DNA from: an uncultured Alphaproteobacteria bacterium
GTDB taxonomy: Bacteria > Pseudomonadota > Alphaproteobacteria > Rs-D84
Reading direction: 5' to 3'
Length of the DNA: 40,958 nucleotides
Assembly: GCA_944392775.1 (NCBI GenBank)
Contig: CALXXV010000004.1
Coordinates: 1-40,958, forward strand
Shown: positions 33,242-40,958 of the stretch, in pieces
Position numbering within the stretch: the first letter of the stretch is position 1
Layout: each line of letters begins with the position of its first letter
Made by a program: the position numbers and the translations under genes
The notes under the pieces: model-generated
The model's input: only the letters and a program-made list of their open reading frames with translations
What the model was told of the DNA's origin: nothing
Database searches by the model: none

Positions 33242-35659
33242 ATGAAAAAGTTTTTATTTTTTGCTATTGCATATTGCATAGGTATCGGCGTTGTCGATGC
33301 TGCTGTTCGCAATGAAAATTCAGTAAACAGAAACACTTCTAACACAACTTCTGCATCAATAATTGCACGCGCAACGACAACAACAAAAACAAACAGTCAA
33401 AATTTAACGCCAACCAATACAACAGGACGCACAACAGATAATACTATTTCTCGATCCACAGTACAGACGAATAACACAATTCAAACAAACTTATCTCGCA
33501 GTGCAACCAGTCAAAGGAAAAGCACATCCAACACGACAACTTCTCGTAATACCGCAAGAAGTTCTGTTGTTCGTGACATAGCAACCCCAAGGACATCTGT
33601 TACCTCTTCTGCGCGCTCAGCCTTATCTCCGGGACGTGCAGCAACAAATACATTTGGCAACAGCTATAACGCATGTAGGGACGCATATTTTACATGTATG
33701 GATCAATTTTGTGCTACTGCGAACGACTCTTATCGACGTTGTATTTGTTCTTCTAGACTTGCTGATATTCAAGCACGTGAAAAGGCATTATCTCAAAGTT
33801 CAGGTCAATTACAAGATTTCATAGATTTAAATATAGATGTTATACCTAAGACTTCCGAAGAAGTAAGCGCAATGCTATCAGCAACAGAAGGTGAATCTTC
33901 TATTAAAAAAGATACATCTGAATCAAGCCAGCAATTAGCAGGTATAAGCGCCGTACTTGCGAACTCGAAATCAAATTCATTATCAACCCTAGGAACATTA
34001 GACATTGCCGGTGATATAAATCAAATATGGGCAACAACCGACCTAGCATCAGGAGAAAACATAGTAAATTTAACAGGAGAATCTTTATACAATGCCGTTC
34101 ATTCTCAATGTGTGAACCTAGTATCTGATAATTGCACGTCTTCTGCTACATTAAACATGGTAATTGCTGCATATGGTATGTACATAGAAAACGATTGTAC
34201 AACATTATTAAATGCTTTAGATAAAAACCTAAATCAAGCCAACAGTGCTATAAGAGATACCGAACGAGAAATGAACCTTGCTAGACTAGAAAATTACAAT
34301 GCGCATAATTCAAGCTCAATCAATGATTGTATAGCCATGGTCCGAAAAGACATAACGGCAGACACTGCATGCGGTGAAAATTATGTACACTGCCTTGATG
34401 TAACTGGTCAATATTTAAATCAAACAACCGGCGAGCCTATATACAGCGAAAACTTTTATCAATTAGAAGCCCAAACATCGCTATCAGGCGATATACTAAC
34501 TAATTCTACAAATAGATTGTTGGTCGCAGAATTAAACCGTAAACGTAGTTTTGCGGAAAACAGTCTGGAAACATGCCGTGACATTTCTGACGAGGTATGG
34601 GATGAATTTATGCGTCAAGCAATAACAGAAATCTATCAAAAACAACAAAATAAAATCCGAGAAGTAAAAGAAGAATGCTTAGAAGTTGTAAATGCATGTT
34701 ATGATGAAAAGAATCAGTCTTTAAAAGACTTCAGTAACATAAAAGAAGAATTATTACTTGGGTCTCGTTTAGAATTATCTGAAGAATTATGTAAAGAAAA
34801 ACTATATACGTGTAGTAATTTATATGGAGATCCCGATAGTGACGGCCTGACTTTACTAATTTCTGCTATGCAAAACATAACAGATCAAAAGATCGCCCAA
34901 GAATGCGCCACTCTACTAAAAGATTTTGCAAAAGACACATGTTCTGTAACAAGTTCGGACAGTTTACATGCTTATCCTTATGGCTGTCGAGTATATGCAC
35001 CAGGCGATCAAATATACGCGACAAGTTGGTATTGCAATCAATTTCAACAGGTAGACAACTCTTTTTCTGACGAAGATTGGGGTACACCACAATTACCAGA
35101 CGTTAACTATAACTGTACATCAAATAAAACATACACAAAATGTTACAAGGGTTATTATATGGTTAGCAAAACAGATGAAAGATGGAGCTATGACCCAGAA
35201 CCCAAGAAAGGGAACAGATGTGCAAAATGTCCGTATGGATCAACATGTGCCGGTGGTACCTATCCTCCAATTGGTGGTGCATTTGGTGATATTGAATGTG
35301 GATCGGATTATTCAGGAAGTTTATATCAAAAAATGGTAAAGTATGCGGTACAAGTATGTGTCCGACCATCAGAAACAGACGCAATAACATCTGGCACGAA
35401 ACAAATACCAACAAACGTCTTAGAAGATATAAATGTTGTTATGGACACAATTCGTGTAGAAATGGCAACAGAACTATCAAAAGAATGTGAAAGACTTGGT
35501 GGCGTCTGGTTTGACACACAATGGTTAGATGAAGATGATAATGACAAACATGATAAAACTAACCATTCTTTATTTAAGGGATTTTATGATGAAACCGGTT
35601 CAAATACAAAATGGGGATATTGTGCAGATAAAAACAGTGTATCAACATTATCCAACTAA
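33242..35659 (+). CDS. large secreted cysteine-rich paralog C
   Basis: 805 aa. The signal peptide KKFLFFAIAYCIGIGVVDA cleaves near 20. Residues 21-140 are low-complexity Thr/Ser/Asn/Arg, much longer than in A or B. The family signature follows, with CMDQFC at 152-157 and C-x6-C-x4-C-x9-C-x-C intact. Later modules are CIAMVRKDITADTACGENYVHC in pieces of seven (second Cys replaced by Asp), CLEVVNAC and CKEKLYTC. From about 580 it differs from A and B: a region with CYKGYY and CAKCPYGSTCAGG, like the GCC2_GCC3-type modules of the first gene in this window, and no CEDI end. A TATTAT lies 17 bases before the ATG and no ribosome-binding site is seen, so the leader may be very short. The role is unknown. 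Confidence 0.8.
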   Translation: MKKFLFFAIAYCIGIGVVDAAVRNENSVNRNTSNTTSASIIARATTTTKTNSQNLTPTNTTGRTTDNTISRSTVQTNNTIQTNLSRSATSQRKSTSNTTTSRNTARSSVVRDIATPRTSVTSSARSALSPGRAATNTFGNSYNACRDAYFTCMDQFCATANDSYRRCICSSRLADIQAREKALSQSSGQLQDFIDLNIDVIPKTSEEVSAMLSATEGESSIKKDTSESSQQLAGISAVLANSKSNSLSTLGTLDIAGDINQIWATTDLASGENIVNLTGESLYNAVHSQCVNLVSDNCTSSATLNMVIAAYGMYIENDCTTLLNALDKNLNQANSAIRDTEREMNLARLENYNAHNSSSINDCIAMVRKDITADTACGENYVHCLDVTGQYLNQTTGEPIYSENFYQLEAQTSLSGDILTNSTNRLLVAELNRKRSFAENSLETCRDISDEVWDEFMRQAITEIYQKQQNKIREVKEECLEVVNACYDEKNQSLKDFSNIKEELLLGSRLELSEELCKEKLYTCSNLYGDPDSDGLTLLISAMQNITDQKIAQECATLLKDFAKDTCSVTSSDSLHAYPYGCRVYAPGDQIYATSWYCNQFQQVDNSFSDEDWGTPQLPDVNYNCTSNKTYTKCYKGYYMVSKTDERWSYDPEPKKGNRCAKCPYGSTCAGGTYPPIGGAFGDIECGSDYSGSLYQKMVKYAVQVCVRPSETDAITSGTKQIPTNVLEDINVVMDTIRVEMATELSKECERLGGVWFDTQWLDEDDNDKHDKTNHSLFKGFYDETGSNTKWGYCADKNSVSTLSN

Positions 35660-35667
35660 AAGCCATA

Positions 35668-35696
35668 TTGAATACGATCAAAAAGTTTGATAAAAT
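35668..35696 (+). promoter_or_regulatory. promoter of the small secreted Cys gene
   Basis: TTGAAT (35668-35673), 17 bases, TAAAAT (35691-35696). Its -10 context TTTGATAAAAT matches that of the paralog B-A promoter. Confidence 0.55.
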
Positions 35697-35720
35697 AAGC
35701 AAGTAGAAAAAGAGAAGCCC

Positions 35721-36425
35721 ATGAAGAAATTAGTTTCGATTTCTTTTATTAGTATGTTTTCTGTAATTACGGGTGCGTCCGCCATAGATTGGTGGGAAAG
35801 GCCTACTATATGTCGACTAGATCCAACAGATTGCTATTCCAATATGGGAATAGGCTTTGACGAAGAAATGTGGGATGCAAATAGTCAATGTTGGGGTATG
35901 AAGCTAATTTGTCCCGAAGCTTTGACACATGAAGAATATCAACCAATACCTATGGGTAAGACAGAAATTGCAAAAGGAACAGAAATAAAAAAAGATTTTG
36001 ATACAAACAAATTAAATGGGGATTGTTTCGGTGCTAGGAAAAGTACATCTAACGGCACAATGGTATCTGTGGATGGTGAATACGTAAAAGTTTGGTGTAA
36101 TGGTGTATTAGACAACCCAGACGAATTTCTTGAAAACGGAGAAATAACATATGGTACGCAACCGACTTGTTCTGACCTGGCAGAATATGGTTATGTGGCC
36201 ATTGAAAACAATGGTTGTTATGGAAAATATTATGACCAATCTGAATACTTTATAGAATGTGACGGTAATAATTTATTACCTAGTCGCATAATTTTATTAA
36301 ACGGTGCTGATTATAATATGCCTTCTGGTAATTTTCCTGCAGATGAATCCGCAGCAGATAAAATATTTGATCAAATGGAAACAATATCCGAAACCCAAAG
36401 ACAAAAATATTTCAAGAAAGACTAA
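35721..36425 (+). CDS. small secreted cysteine-containing protein, unknown
   Basis: 234 aa. The signal peptide KKLVSISFISMFSVITGASA cleaves near 21. The mature part begins IDWWERPTIC and has ten Cys, the first four as two CX6C pairs (CRLDPTDC and CWGMKLIC). There are many aromatic and acidic residues, no membrane span after the signal, and a charged helical end (TISETQRQKYFKKD). Not recognised. AAAAGAGAAG precedes the ATG. Position and promoter suggest it is made together with the large Cys-rich paralogs, an inference. Confidence 0.7.
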   Translation: MKKLVSISFISMFSVITGASAIDWWERPTICRLDPTDCYSNMGIGFDEEMWDANSQCWGMKLICPEALTHEEYQPIPMGKTEIAKGTEIKKDFDTNKLNGDCFGARKSTSNGTMVSVDGEYVKVWCNGVLDNPDEFLENGEITYGTQPTCSDLAEYGYVAIENNGCYGKYYDQSEYFIECDGNNLLPSRIILLNGADYNMPSGNFPADESAADKIFDQMETISETQRQKYFKKD

Positions 36426-36465
36426 AAAATATACAGGTAAGATTTTCTGCCCGCTTTTTAATATA

Positions 36466-36489
36466 AAAATCCCCCGATTGGGGGATTTT
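36466..36489. terminator. bidirectional terminator between the secreted gene and the autotransporter
   Basis: AAAATCCCCC-GATT-GGGGGATTTT, a 10-bp stem with a 4-base loop, lies between convergent genes. Confidence 0.9.
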
Positions 36490-36502
36490 ATTTTGGTAAT
36501 TA

Positions 36503-39500
36503 TTAGAAGTTATATCTGAACTTCAACATACCTGTCTGAGATGTGTAATCTTCATGCAAGTCTAAGTCATAGTTCAAAGATACTTCTACGCCCTTATAGT
36601 TTGCAGTCAAACCGATACCGAATTCACCACCCAAGCGTGACAAACGTTTACTGTCAACAATGTATGATGCGGCACCTGGCATTGTAACTGTTGCGATTGC
36701 TTCATCAGACAATACGTCATATGTAGCTGCCGCACGCAATTCTGGGCGCAAACTTAAACCTTTTTCTGTATCGATATTAAAGGCATATTTAACACCTGCA
36801 ACACCTGTCAAGTAATCAGTATCCCCAACTTTGATGTCTGCCAAGCCGTTATTATAGTCGTCTTGAGAAACATGTAAGTAGCGAACACCTGCTTCTGGTG
36901 TCAAACCATTTGCAAAGTCATAACCACCCATGACCTGACCACCGAAAGATGTGACATCATATTCAGAGTTAATATCAACTCCGAATGCGTTTGTCGTTTC
37001 TGTATAGTCCGCCATTGTGTAGTTCAATGCAGCATTTACATACCACTGTGCTGGTTTATACTGACCATATACGAATATGCTGTTGCTTTCAATATCTGTA
37101 TCACGAGCATTTTCTGCGTGAACATCTGTTGAGTTATAAGCATAACCGATACCGATTGTATAATCACCGTCAATCAATGCATCCGCACCGACAGCGACTC
37201 CACGAGTATAACCATCGAATTGACCGTTCAGTTTAGATTTATTGAACAGACCTTGTGCCCATACACCGTAATCTGCATCTGCTAAATCACCACCGCTGCG
37301 TCCGACATTCGCTGCACCTGACATACGACCAGAAGCCAAGGACAAGACCTGATTCTGAACGGATGTCGCAACAGAATGAGCAACAGGTTTATCATCTGCT
37401 TTCAACTTTGCAGATTCTGTTTCAACATATTCCTTATTGCCTTCTTCCAATGCTTTTTGAGCATTCAAAGATGCAATACCCATTGCATAACTGTCACTAT
37501 TTGCCAAACCTGCCAAAACGCCTGCAGTATCTACGGTCAAGTCTGTTGCGGCTGCAATTTCTTCGACAGCTTTTGTTTCAACTACGATAGCACTGCCATC
37601 CATAGAGACATTATACAAAGCATCATTCGCATTGATTGTCAAATTAGCAATTTCAAGGTCTTCATCTGCAAAGATATTATAAACCCCAGTTGCACCGATT
37701 TTCAATGTAAGTTCTGCAGAATCACCAACTGTCAAGTCACCGACCAACTTACCGTAAGATTGAGAATTTACGATAGAAGCAGCAACATTACCATTGATGT
37801 TCATAGTACCCTGAGCGATTGTGTTAGCACCGATATTCAGAGTAGCCCCTTCGTTCAAATCCAAAGAACCAGTACCAGTGATACCGCCACCAATGATGGT
37901 TGTGCCATCAGCAAAAGTCAAGGAACCTAAGTTATGGATATCGTTTGCAACACCTGCAGCAGTATTACCTGCAAAAACGTTATCACCTTGGAAAGTCAGA
38001 CTACCTTTTGTGTCGTTATAAACTGCACCACCGAATTCACCAGAAGTATTATTCGTAAATGTTACATTTTTAAATGTTGCGGTCTGCCCTTTATAATCAC
38101 CTGAAGAATTTATATTGGCAAAAGCACCTCCTTTCTTCCCAGCCCGATTACCATCGAATAAAACACCGTCAATCATACCGATTGTACCTGCATTTGTAAT
38201 CGCACCGCCTTGCGCTTCACCTGTCAAAGCAGTATTATTTATGAACGCCGCATTTTCAATTTTTTCAACAGTGTCTATCTGTCCAAGTGTACCGTTCCAC
38301 AAAGCACCACCATTACCACCCTGATTATATTCAAAGACAGTATCAGTAATACTTGTTATAACACCCTGGTTTCTGATAGCACCACCATTTGAAGCGATAT
38401 TACCATAGAAATACGAATCGGAAATAGAACCTATTGTTCCCTGTCCCAAATCAGATAAATTCGCATTATTTATTGCACCACCCATTGAAGAGTAATTATT
38501 CTGGAAACGTGCGCCTTTTAATTCGGCAATATTACCAGAATTATACAATGCACCACCGGCATTATCTGAACGGTTTGCATAGAAAGTTGTATTTTCTGCT
38601 AATGTTAATTCGCCATCATTAAATATAGCACCACCAAACCCGCTTACATGATTTTCTGATTGTGCCGCATTATTTACAAAGTGCCCTGTGATATTTGCAG
38701 TTCCTTTGTTATACAATGCACCACCATAAACCTTTCCGGTATTAGAGAAAGCCAAGTTATTCTGGAAATTACCTTTTGCAGTAAATGTGCCTTCATTATA
38801 AACAGCACCACCTTGTGCGGTTGTCACATTTGTTGTAACGCTGTTTCCACCGAAATTACCTTCAACTTCAACAGTTGCATTTTTACCACTTGCTTCTTTG
38901 ATAGAAATAGCACCACCAGTAGAAGTTTTTGCTATATCTTTATTATCTGTCACTGCAACAACTTTATTATTTATAAAGTCGCCTGTGATTTTATCAATAG
39001 AAACATCTGTGTTTGGTCCTGCTTTGATATAAATAGCACCACCATTCGCATAAGCATCACCAGTTGCACTATTATTTACAAAGTTACCATTAATGGAACC
39101 GATTTTTGTTGTATCACCAGTTGCCCATTTACCTTCGATATGAATCGCGCCACCACCAGCAGAAACTAACTTATCCTTAGAAACCATATCATCTGAATAA
39201 TCATGATTTTTGCCGACAATTTCTGCAATTGCTGCGTTACCAACAAAATTACCTGTGATACTTTCTATTGTACTTTGATACAGAGCCAGCGCACCACCAT
39301 TTGCAGTTGCTTTACTTGCAGTTTCTGACTTCGTATGAGCTGTATTATTAGAAAAATCACCTGTAACGGCACCAATTTCACCCAAATTATAAATAGCACC
39401 ACCTTGTGCATAAACGTCCTTGGTCAAAGAGACTTCTGCATCTTTATAATTTTCTGCCTTATTACCTTGGAACAAAGCATTTGAAATTTCTGTTATAACA

Positions 39501-40327
39501 CCTTCGGCTGCATTAAAGATGGCCCCACCAGTATTTGAAGCAGAATTTTCAACAAACTGTGTATCACCAGTTAAGGATATTTTACCTTCATTATAGATAG
39601 CTCCACCTTTATTAGCAGAATTATTACCAAATACGGTATTTATCATACTTACTTCTGCACCTGTATCAAAAACAGCAACAGCACCGCCAACATTTACAGC
39701 AGAGTTTTCACTGAAAGTAGCACCATTTAATTTCAAAGATGAATGCAAATCTGGACGATCTTTTTGGTCCTGCCAAACAATTATTGCACCACCACCATGT
39801 GTTGCTTCTGCACTTGTTGATTCATTACCAATAAATTGCGCACCATCTGCAATTTCTAAATCACCATATTCTAAACCTATCGCCCCACCAAGACCCGCAA
39901 CATTACCTTCAAACAAACTATCTTTGCCAATTACAACATCTGTATTTTCAGACGCAATATCTTTGTTTGCTAATTTTATATACAAAGCACCTGCGCCCCA
40001 ACCTTCTTTTGTTGCCTTATTATTCAAGAACTTAACATTATCCCCAACAGTAAATCCATTAAGGGCTTTTATAGCACCACCTGCAGACTTTTCTGTTTCA
40101 TTATTTTGAAAAACGGTCCCATCTGCAACTGTAACACCATTTGTGTTATAATTAATGGTTATAGCACCACCACGTGTCTCATCCTTATTAACATTGCCTT
40201 CTATTAAGCCGTTATAAATTTGATCTTCTATAGCAAAATTATCCTCTGCCATTGCGGGCATAACTGCCAGCACCGGCAACACAGAGCAGATTTTTAATAA
40301 ATCAGCTAAATGCTTGTATGTAGACAT
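36503..40327 (-). CDS. autotransporter with Pmp-like GGA[ILV]/FxxN repeats
   Basis: 1274 aa, type Va secretion. The signal peptide ends at PAMA near residue 27. The passenger (about 30-850) is a predicted right-handed beta-helix with about 23 copies of GGA[ILV] (for example GGAIYNEG, GGAIFNAAEG, GGALYNSG), each paired with an F-x-x-N type strand (FGNNSA, FQNNYS), the pattern of chlamydial polymorphic membrane proteins. A linker region (about 850-1005) follows. The C-terminal barrel (about 1010-1274) starts DYGVWAQGLFNKSKLNG and ends LKFRYNF with the terminal Phe. AAAGGAGAAAG precedes the ATG. It is probably an adhesin or surface-shielding protein. A structured RNA with an intrinsic terminator lies 100 bases upstream on the same strand and may control it. 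Confidence 0.92.
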   Translation of the reverse strand: MSTYKHLADLLKICSVLPVLAVMPAMAEDNFAIEDQIYNGLIEGNVNKDETRGGAITINYNTNGVTVADGTVFQNNETEKSAGGAIKALNGFTVGDNVKFLNNKATKEGWGAGALYIKLANKDIASENTDVVIGKDSLFEGNVAGLGGAIGLEYGDLEIADGAQFIGNESTSAEATHGGGAIIVWQDQKDRPDLHSSLKLNGATFSENSAVNVGGAVAVFDTGAEVSMINTVFGNNSANKGGAIYNEGKISLTGDTQFVENSASNTGGAIFNAAEGVITEISNALFQGNKAENYKDAEVSLTKDVYAQGGAIYNLGEIGAVTGDFSNNTAHTKSETASKATANGGALALYQSTIESITGNFVGNAAIAEIVGKNHDYSDDMVSKDKLVSAGGGAIHIEGKWATGDTTKIGSINGNFVNNSATGDAYANGGAIYIKAGPNTDVSIDKITGDFINNKVVAVTDNKDIAKTSTGGAISIKEASGKNATVEVEGNFGGNSVTTNVTTAQGGAVYNEGTFTAKGNFQNNLAFSNTGKVYGGALYNKGTANITGHFVNNAAQSENHVSGFGGAIFNDGELTLAENTTFYANRSDNAGGALYNSGNIAELKGARFQNNYSSMGGAINNANLSDLGQGTIGSISDSYFYGNIASNGGAIRNQGVITSITDTVFEYNQGGNGGALWNGTLGQIDTVEKIENAAFINNTALTGEAQGGAITNAGTIGMIDGVLFDGNRAGKKGGAFANINSSGDYKGQTATFKNVTFTNNTSGEFGGAVYNDTKGSLTFQGDNVFAGNTAAGVANDIHNLGSLTFADGTTIIGGGITGTGSLDLNEGATLNIGANTIAQGTMNINGNVAASIVNSQSYGKLVGDLTVGDSAELTLKIGATGVYNIFADEDLEIANLTINANDALYNVSMDGSAIVVETKAVEEIAAATDLTVDTAGVLAGLANSDSYAMGIASLNAQKALEEGNKEYVETESAKLKADDKPVAHSVATSVQNQVLSLASGRMSGAANVGRSGGDLADADYGVWAQGLFNKSKLNGQFDGYTRGVAVGADALIDGDYTIGIGYAYNSTDVHAENARDTDIESNSIFVYGQYKPAQWYVNAALNYTMADYTETTNAFGVDINSEYDVTSFGGQVMGGYDFANGLTPEAGVRYLHVSQDDYNNGLADIKVGDTDYLTGVAGVKYAFNIDTEKGLSLRPELRAAATYDVLSDEAIATVTMPGAASYIVDSKRLSRLGGEFGIGLTANYKGVEVSLNYDLDLHEDYTSQTGMLKFRYNF

Positions 40328-40427
40328 ACTTTCTCCTTTAGTAAATTTTATTTTGGGCCTTCTGTATAAAAAAGCCTATCATAACTAGGACTATCGTCAA
40401 CAAAAATCTTTTTGATAATAATCCTAT

Positions 40428-40452
40428 AAAAAACCGCCAAGGAAATGGCGGT
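40428..40452 (-). terminator. intrinsic terminator of the structured RNA
   Basis: On the minus strand, ACCGCC-ATTTCCTT-GGCGGT is followed by six T. Its 5' arm shares three bases with the end of the 10-bp helix of the RNA, so the two structures partly compete. Confidence 0.85.
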
Positions 40453-40664
40453 CGGGGAGTTAAGAAAATCACCCAAAAGTATGACCCCGCCAGTTTTCGG
40501 GTTACCCTGTTTTATAACTGACGGCTCCCCGACCTGAACGGGGTTCAGAGACAATAAATGGCGCAAATCCGCGCCGTATATCATCCCCATGGATCAGCAC
40601 AAAAATATTTATGCTGCTTTTGGGTTGGCTTTCTTACGGCCCGAAACCACATCCCTGTGGATTC
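40428..40664 (-). ncRNA. structured RNA of about 235 nt, not recognised
   Basis: Read on the minus strand, a TATAAT promoter and an intrinsic terminator bracket a stretch with six further helices: a 5' hairpin CCACA-GGGA-TGTGG (40647-40660), CAGCA/TGCTG (40595-40616), GGCGC/GCGCC (40560-40575), TGAAC/GTTCA (40535-40547), a 10-bp helix GGTCGGGGAG/CTCCCCGACC (40525-40534 with 40450-40459), and directly stacked on it a 9-bp helix CCGTCAGTT/AACTGGCGG (40516-40524 with 40487-40495) capped by a GGGTAACCC hairpin. A 27-base one-sided bulge (40460-40486) remains. It is far more GC-rich than the surroundings. No tmRNA, SRP, RNase P or 6S signature was found. It could be a free sRNA or a leader controlling the autotransporter. 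Confidence 0.65.
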
Positions 40665-40670
40665 ATAAAA

Positions 40671-40698
40671 ATTATACGAAAAGCACATAAAAAGACAA
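40671..40698 (-). promoter_or_regulatory. promoter of the structured RNA
   Basis: On the minus strand, TTGTCT (40693-40698), 16 bases, perfect TATAAT (40671-40676). The predicted start is at 40663-40664, a few bases before the 5' hairpin. Confidence 0.65.
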
Positions 40699-40711
40699 GA
40701 AAATATTTTGA

Positions 40712-40739
40712 TTGCAAATTTACGAAAATAATATATAAT
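40712..40739 (+). promoter_or_regulatory. tRNA-Gln promoter
   Basis: TTGCAA (40712-40717), 16 bases, TATAAT (40734-40739), followed by GGCGCGC. Such a GC-rich discriminator is typical of stable-RNA promoters under growth-rate or stringent control. Confidence 0.55.
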
Positions 40740-40750
40740 AAGGCGCGCAT

Positions 40751-40824
40751 TGGGGCATAGTTTAATGGTAGAACTCCGGACTCTGACTCCGTCAGTATTG
40801 GTTCGAATCCAGTTGCCCCAACCA
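40751..40824 (+). tRNA. tRNA-Gln(CUG)
   Basis: 74 nt with encoded CCA. The acceptor TGGGGCA/TGCCCCA has the weak U1-A72 pair typical of glutamine tRNA. The anticodon CTG is in the loop CTCTGAC (40781-40787). The T-arm loop is TTCGAAT. Confidence 0.95.
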
Positions 40825-40831
40825 AGAATTT

Positions 40832-40853
40832 AACCCGCCTTGTGCGGGTTTAA
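40832..40853 (+). terminator. intrinsic terminator after tRNA-Gln
   Basis: AACCCGC-CTTGT-GCGGGTT, a 7-bp stem 7 bases after the CCA end. The T tract is short. Confidence 0.75.
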
Positions 40854-40958
40854 TTATTGGTCTTGTGGCGTTGGTTCAATCACACAACGAAGTGGTTTGG
40901 TTCGACAATGAGTAGATTTGATAAGCCAGCGCAATCAAATCGTCACGAATGCCCCGCA
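40854..40958. other. right-edge sequence without an assignable feature
   Basis: About 105 bases up to the window edge. Short open frames exist on the minus strand (one runs in from the edge and stops near 40880), but none has a recognisable protein signature. It may be the end of a gene that lies outside the window. Confidence 0.3.

Noticed and set aside
37255..40109. Long plus-strand frames opposite the autotransporter
   Set aside because: They mirror the repetitive GGAI coding sequence in other frames, with no start signals or protein-like features.
40348..40590. 80-codon minus-strand frame between the autotransporter and tRNA-Gln
   Set aside because: It runs straight through the palindromic helices and terminator of the structured RNA, has no ribosome-binding site, and its composition follows the hairpins.
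40428..40664. tmRNA, SRP RNA or cobalamin riboswitch
   Set aside because: There is no tag reading frame and no CCA/T-arm for tmRNA. The GGUCAGGUCCGGAAGG-like SRP core is absent. The GCGCAAATCC piece on the plus strand recalls a B12 element but lacks the other conserved blocks.
40634..40825. 63-codon minus-strand frame over tRNA-Gln
   Set aside because: It is antisense to a well-formed tRNA and has the typical spurious GATGFEP-type start.
1..40958. CRISPR arrays, insertion sequences, integrases or restriction-modification operons
   Set aside because: None was seen. The only methyltransferase is CcrM-type without a nuclease partner, and no regular spacer-repeat pattern exists.

Overview
The window is about 41 kb of AT-rich, gene-dense bacterial chromosome. 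The organism looks like an alphaproteobacterium. It carries a CcrM-type GANTC adenine methyltransferase with the C-terminal RAMA domain, an adjacent clpP-clpX pair, and an outer membrane indicated by beta-barrel proteins and an autotransporter. A low-GC, gut- or host-associated alphaproteobacterium (RF32-like) would fit the AT bias and the many secreted Cys-rich proteins, but that placement is inference. The standard code applies: of 33 intact genes, 29 end in TAA, three in TAG and only recO in TGA.

Left third (1-13.1 kb): the tail of a cut gene; a secreted Cys-rich protein (TTG start); pth; a small outer-membrane barrel; polA; a DUF805 membrane protein; rpsU with an upstream tRNA-Ala; an MsbA-like ABC exporter; a decayed four-lesion pseudogene; a clpB that lacks the N-domain; and a DUF4301 protein. 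Middle (13.1-28 kb): housekeeping genes, namely rpmB with tRNA-Leu(CAA), clpP-clpX, a small coiled-coil orphan, ccrM, nrdR followed by a lytic transglycosylase, rnhB-pgk (overlapping), a membrane-anchored DsbA-like oxidoreductase, recO, the rpsF-rpsR-rplI operon, a MotA/TolQ-like plus OmpA/MotB-like pair, a BOF/YgiW protein and an MscS channel.

Right third (28-41 kb): a surface/secretion region. Three very large paralogous secreted proteins (822, 722 and 805 aa) share a strict N-terminal signature C-x6-C-x4-C-x9-C-x-C around the core CMDQFC, and carry further heptad-spaced cysteines, including the four-Cys module C-x6-C-x6-C-x6-C ending in CGxN[FWY]. Two lie in tandem on the minus strand. The third is on the plus strand beyond infA and is followed by a smaller secreted Cys protein. 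A 1274-aa autotransporter with about 23 GGA[ILV] repeats (chlamydial Pmp style) follows. Upstream of it is a roughly 235-nt highly structured RNA with its own promoter and terminator, then tRNA-Gln(CUG). The Cys-rich paralogs, plausibly oxidised by the DsbA-like protein, and the structured RNA are the best candidates for undescribed biology here.

Other points of note: a Gln at the ribonucleotide steric-gate position of DNA polymerase I, a DSPY form of motif IV in CcrM, several genes whose promoters predict leaderless or nearly leaderless mRNAs, and an incomplete second copy of the tRNA-Leu 3' end. No CRISPR array, insertion sequence or prophage was seen.
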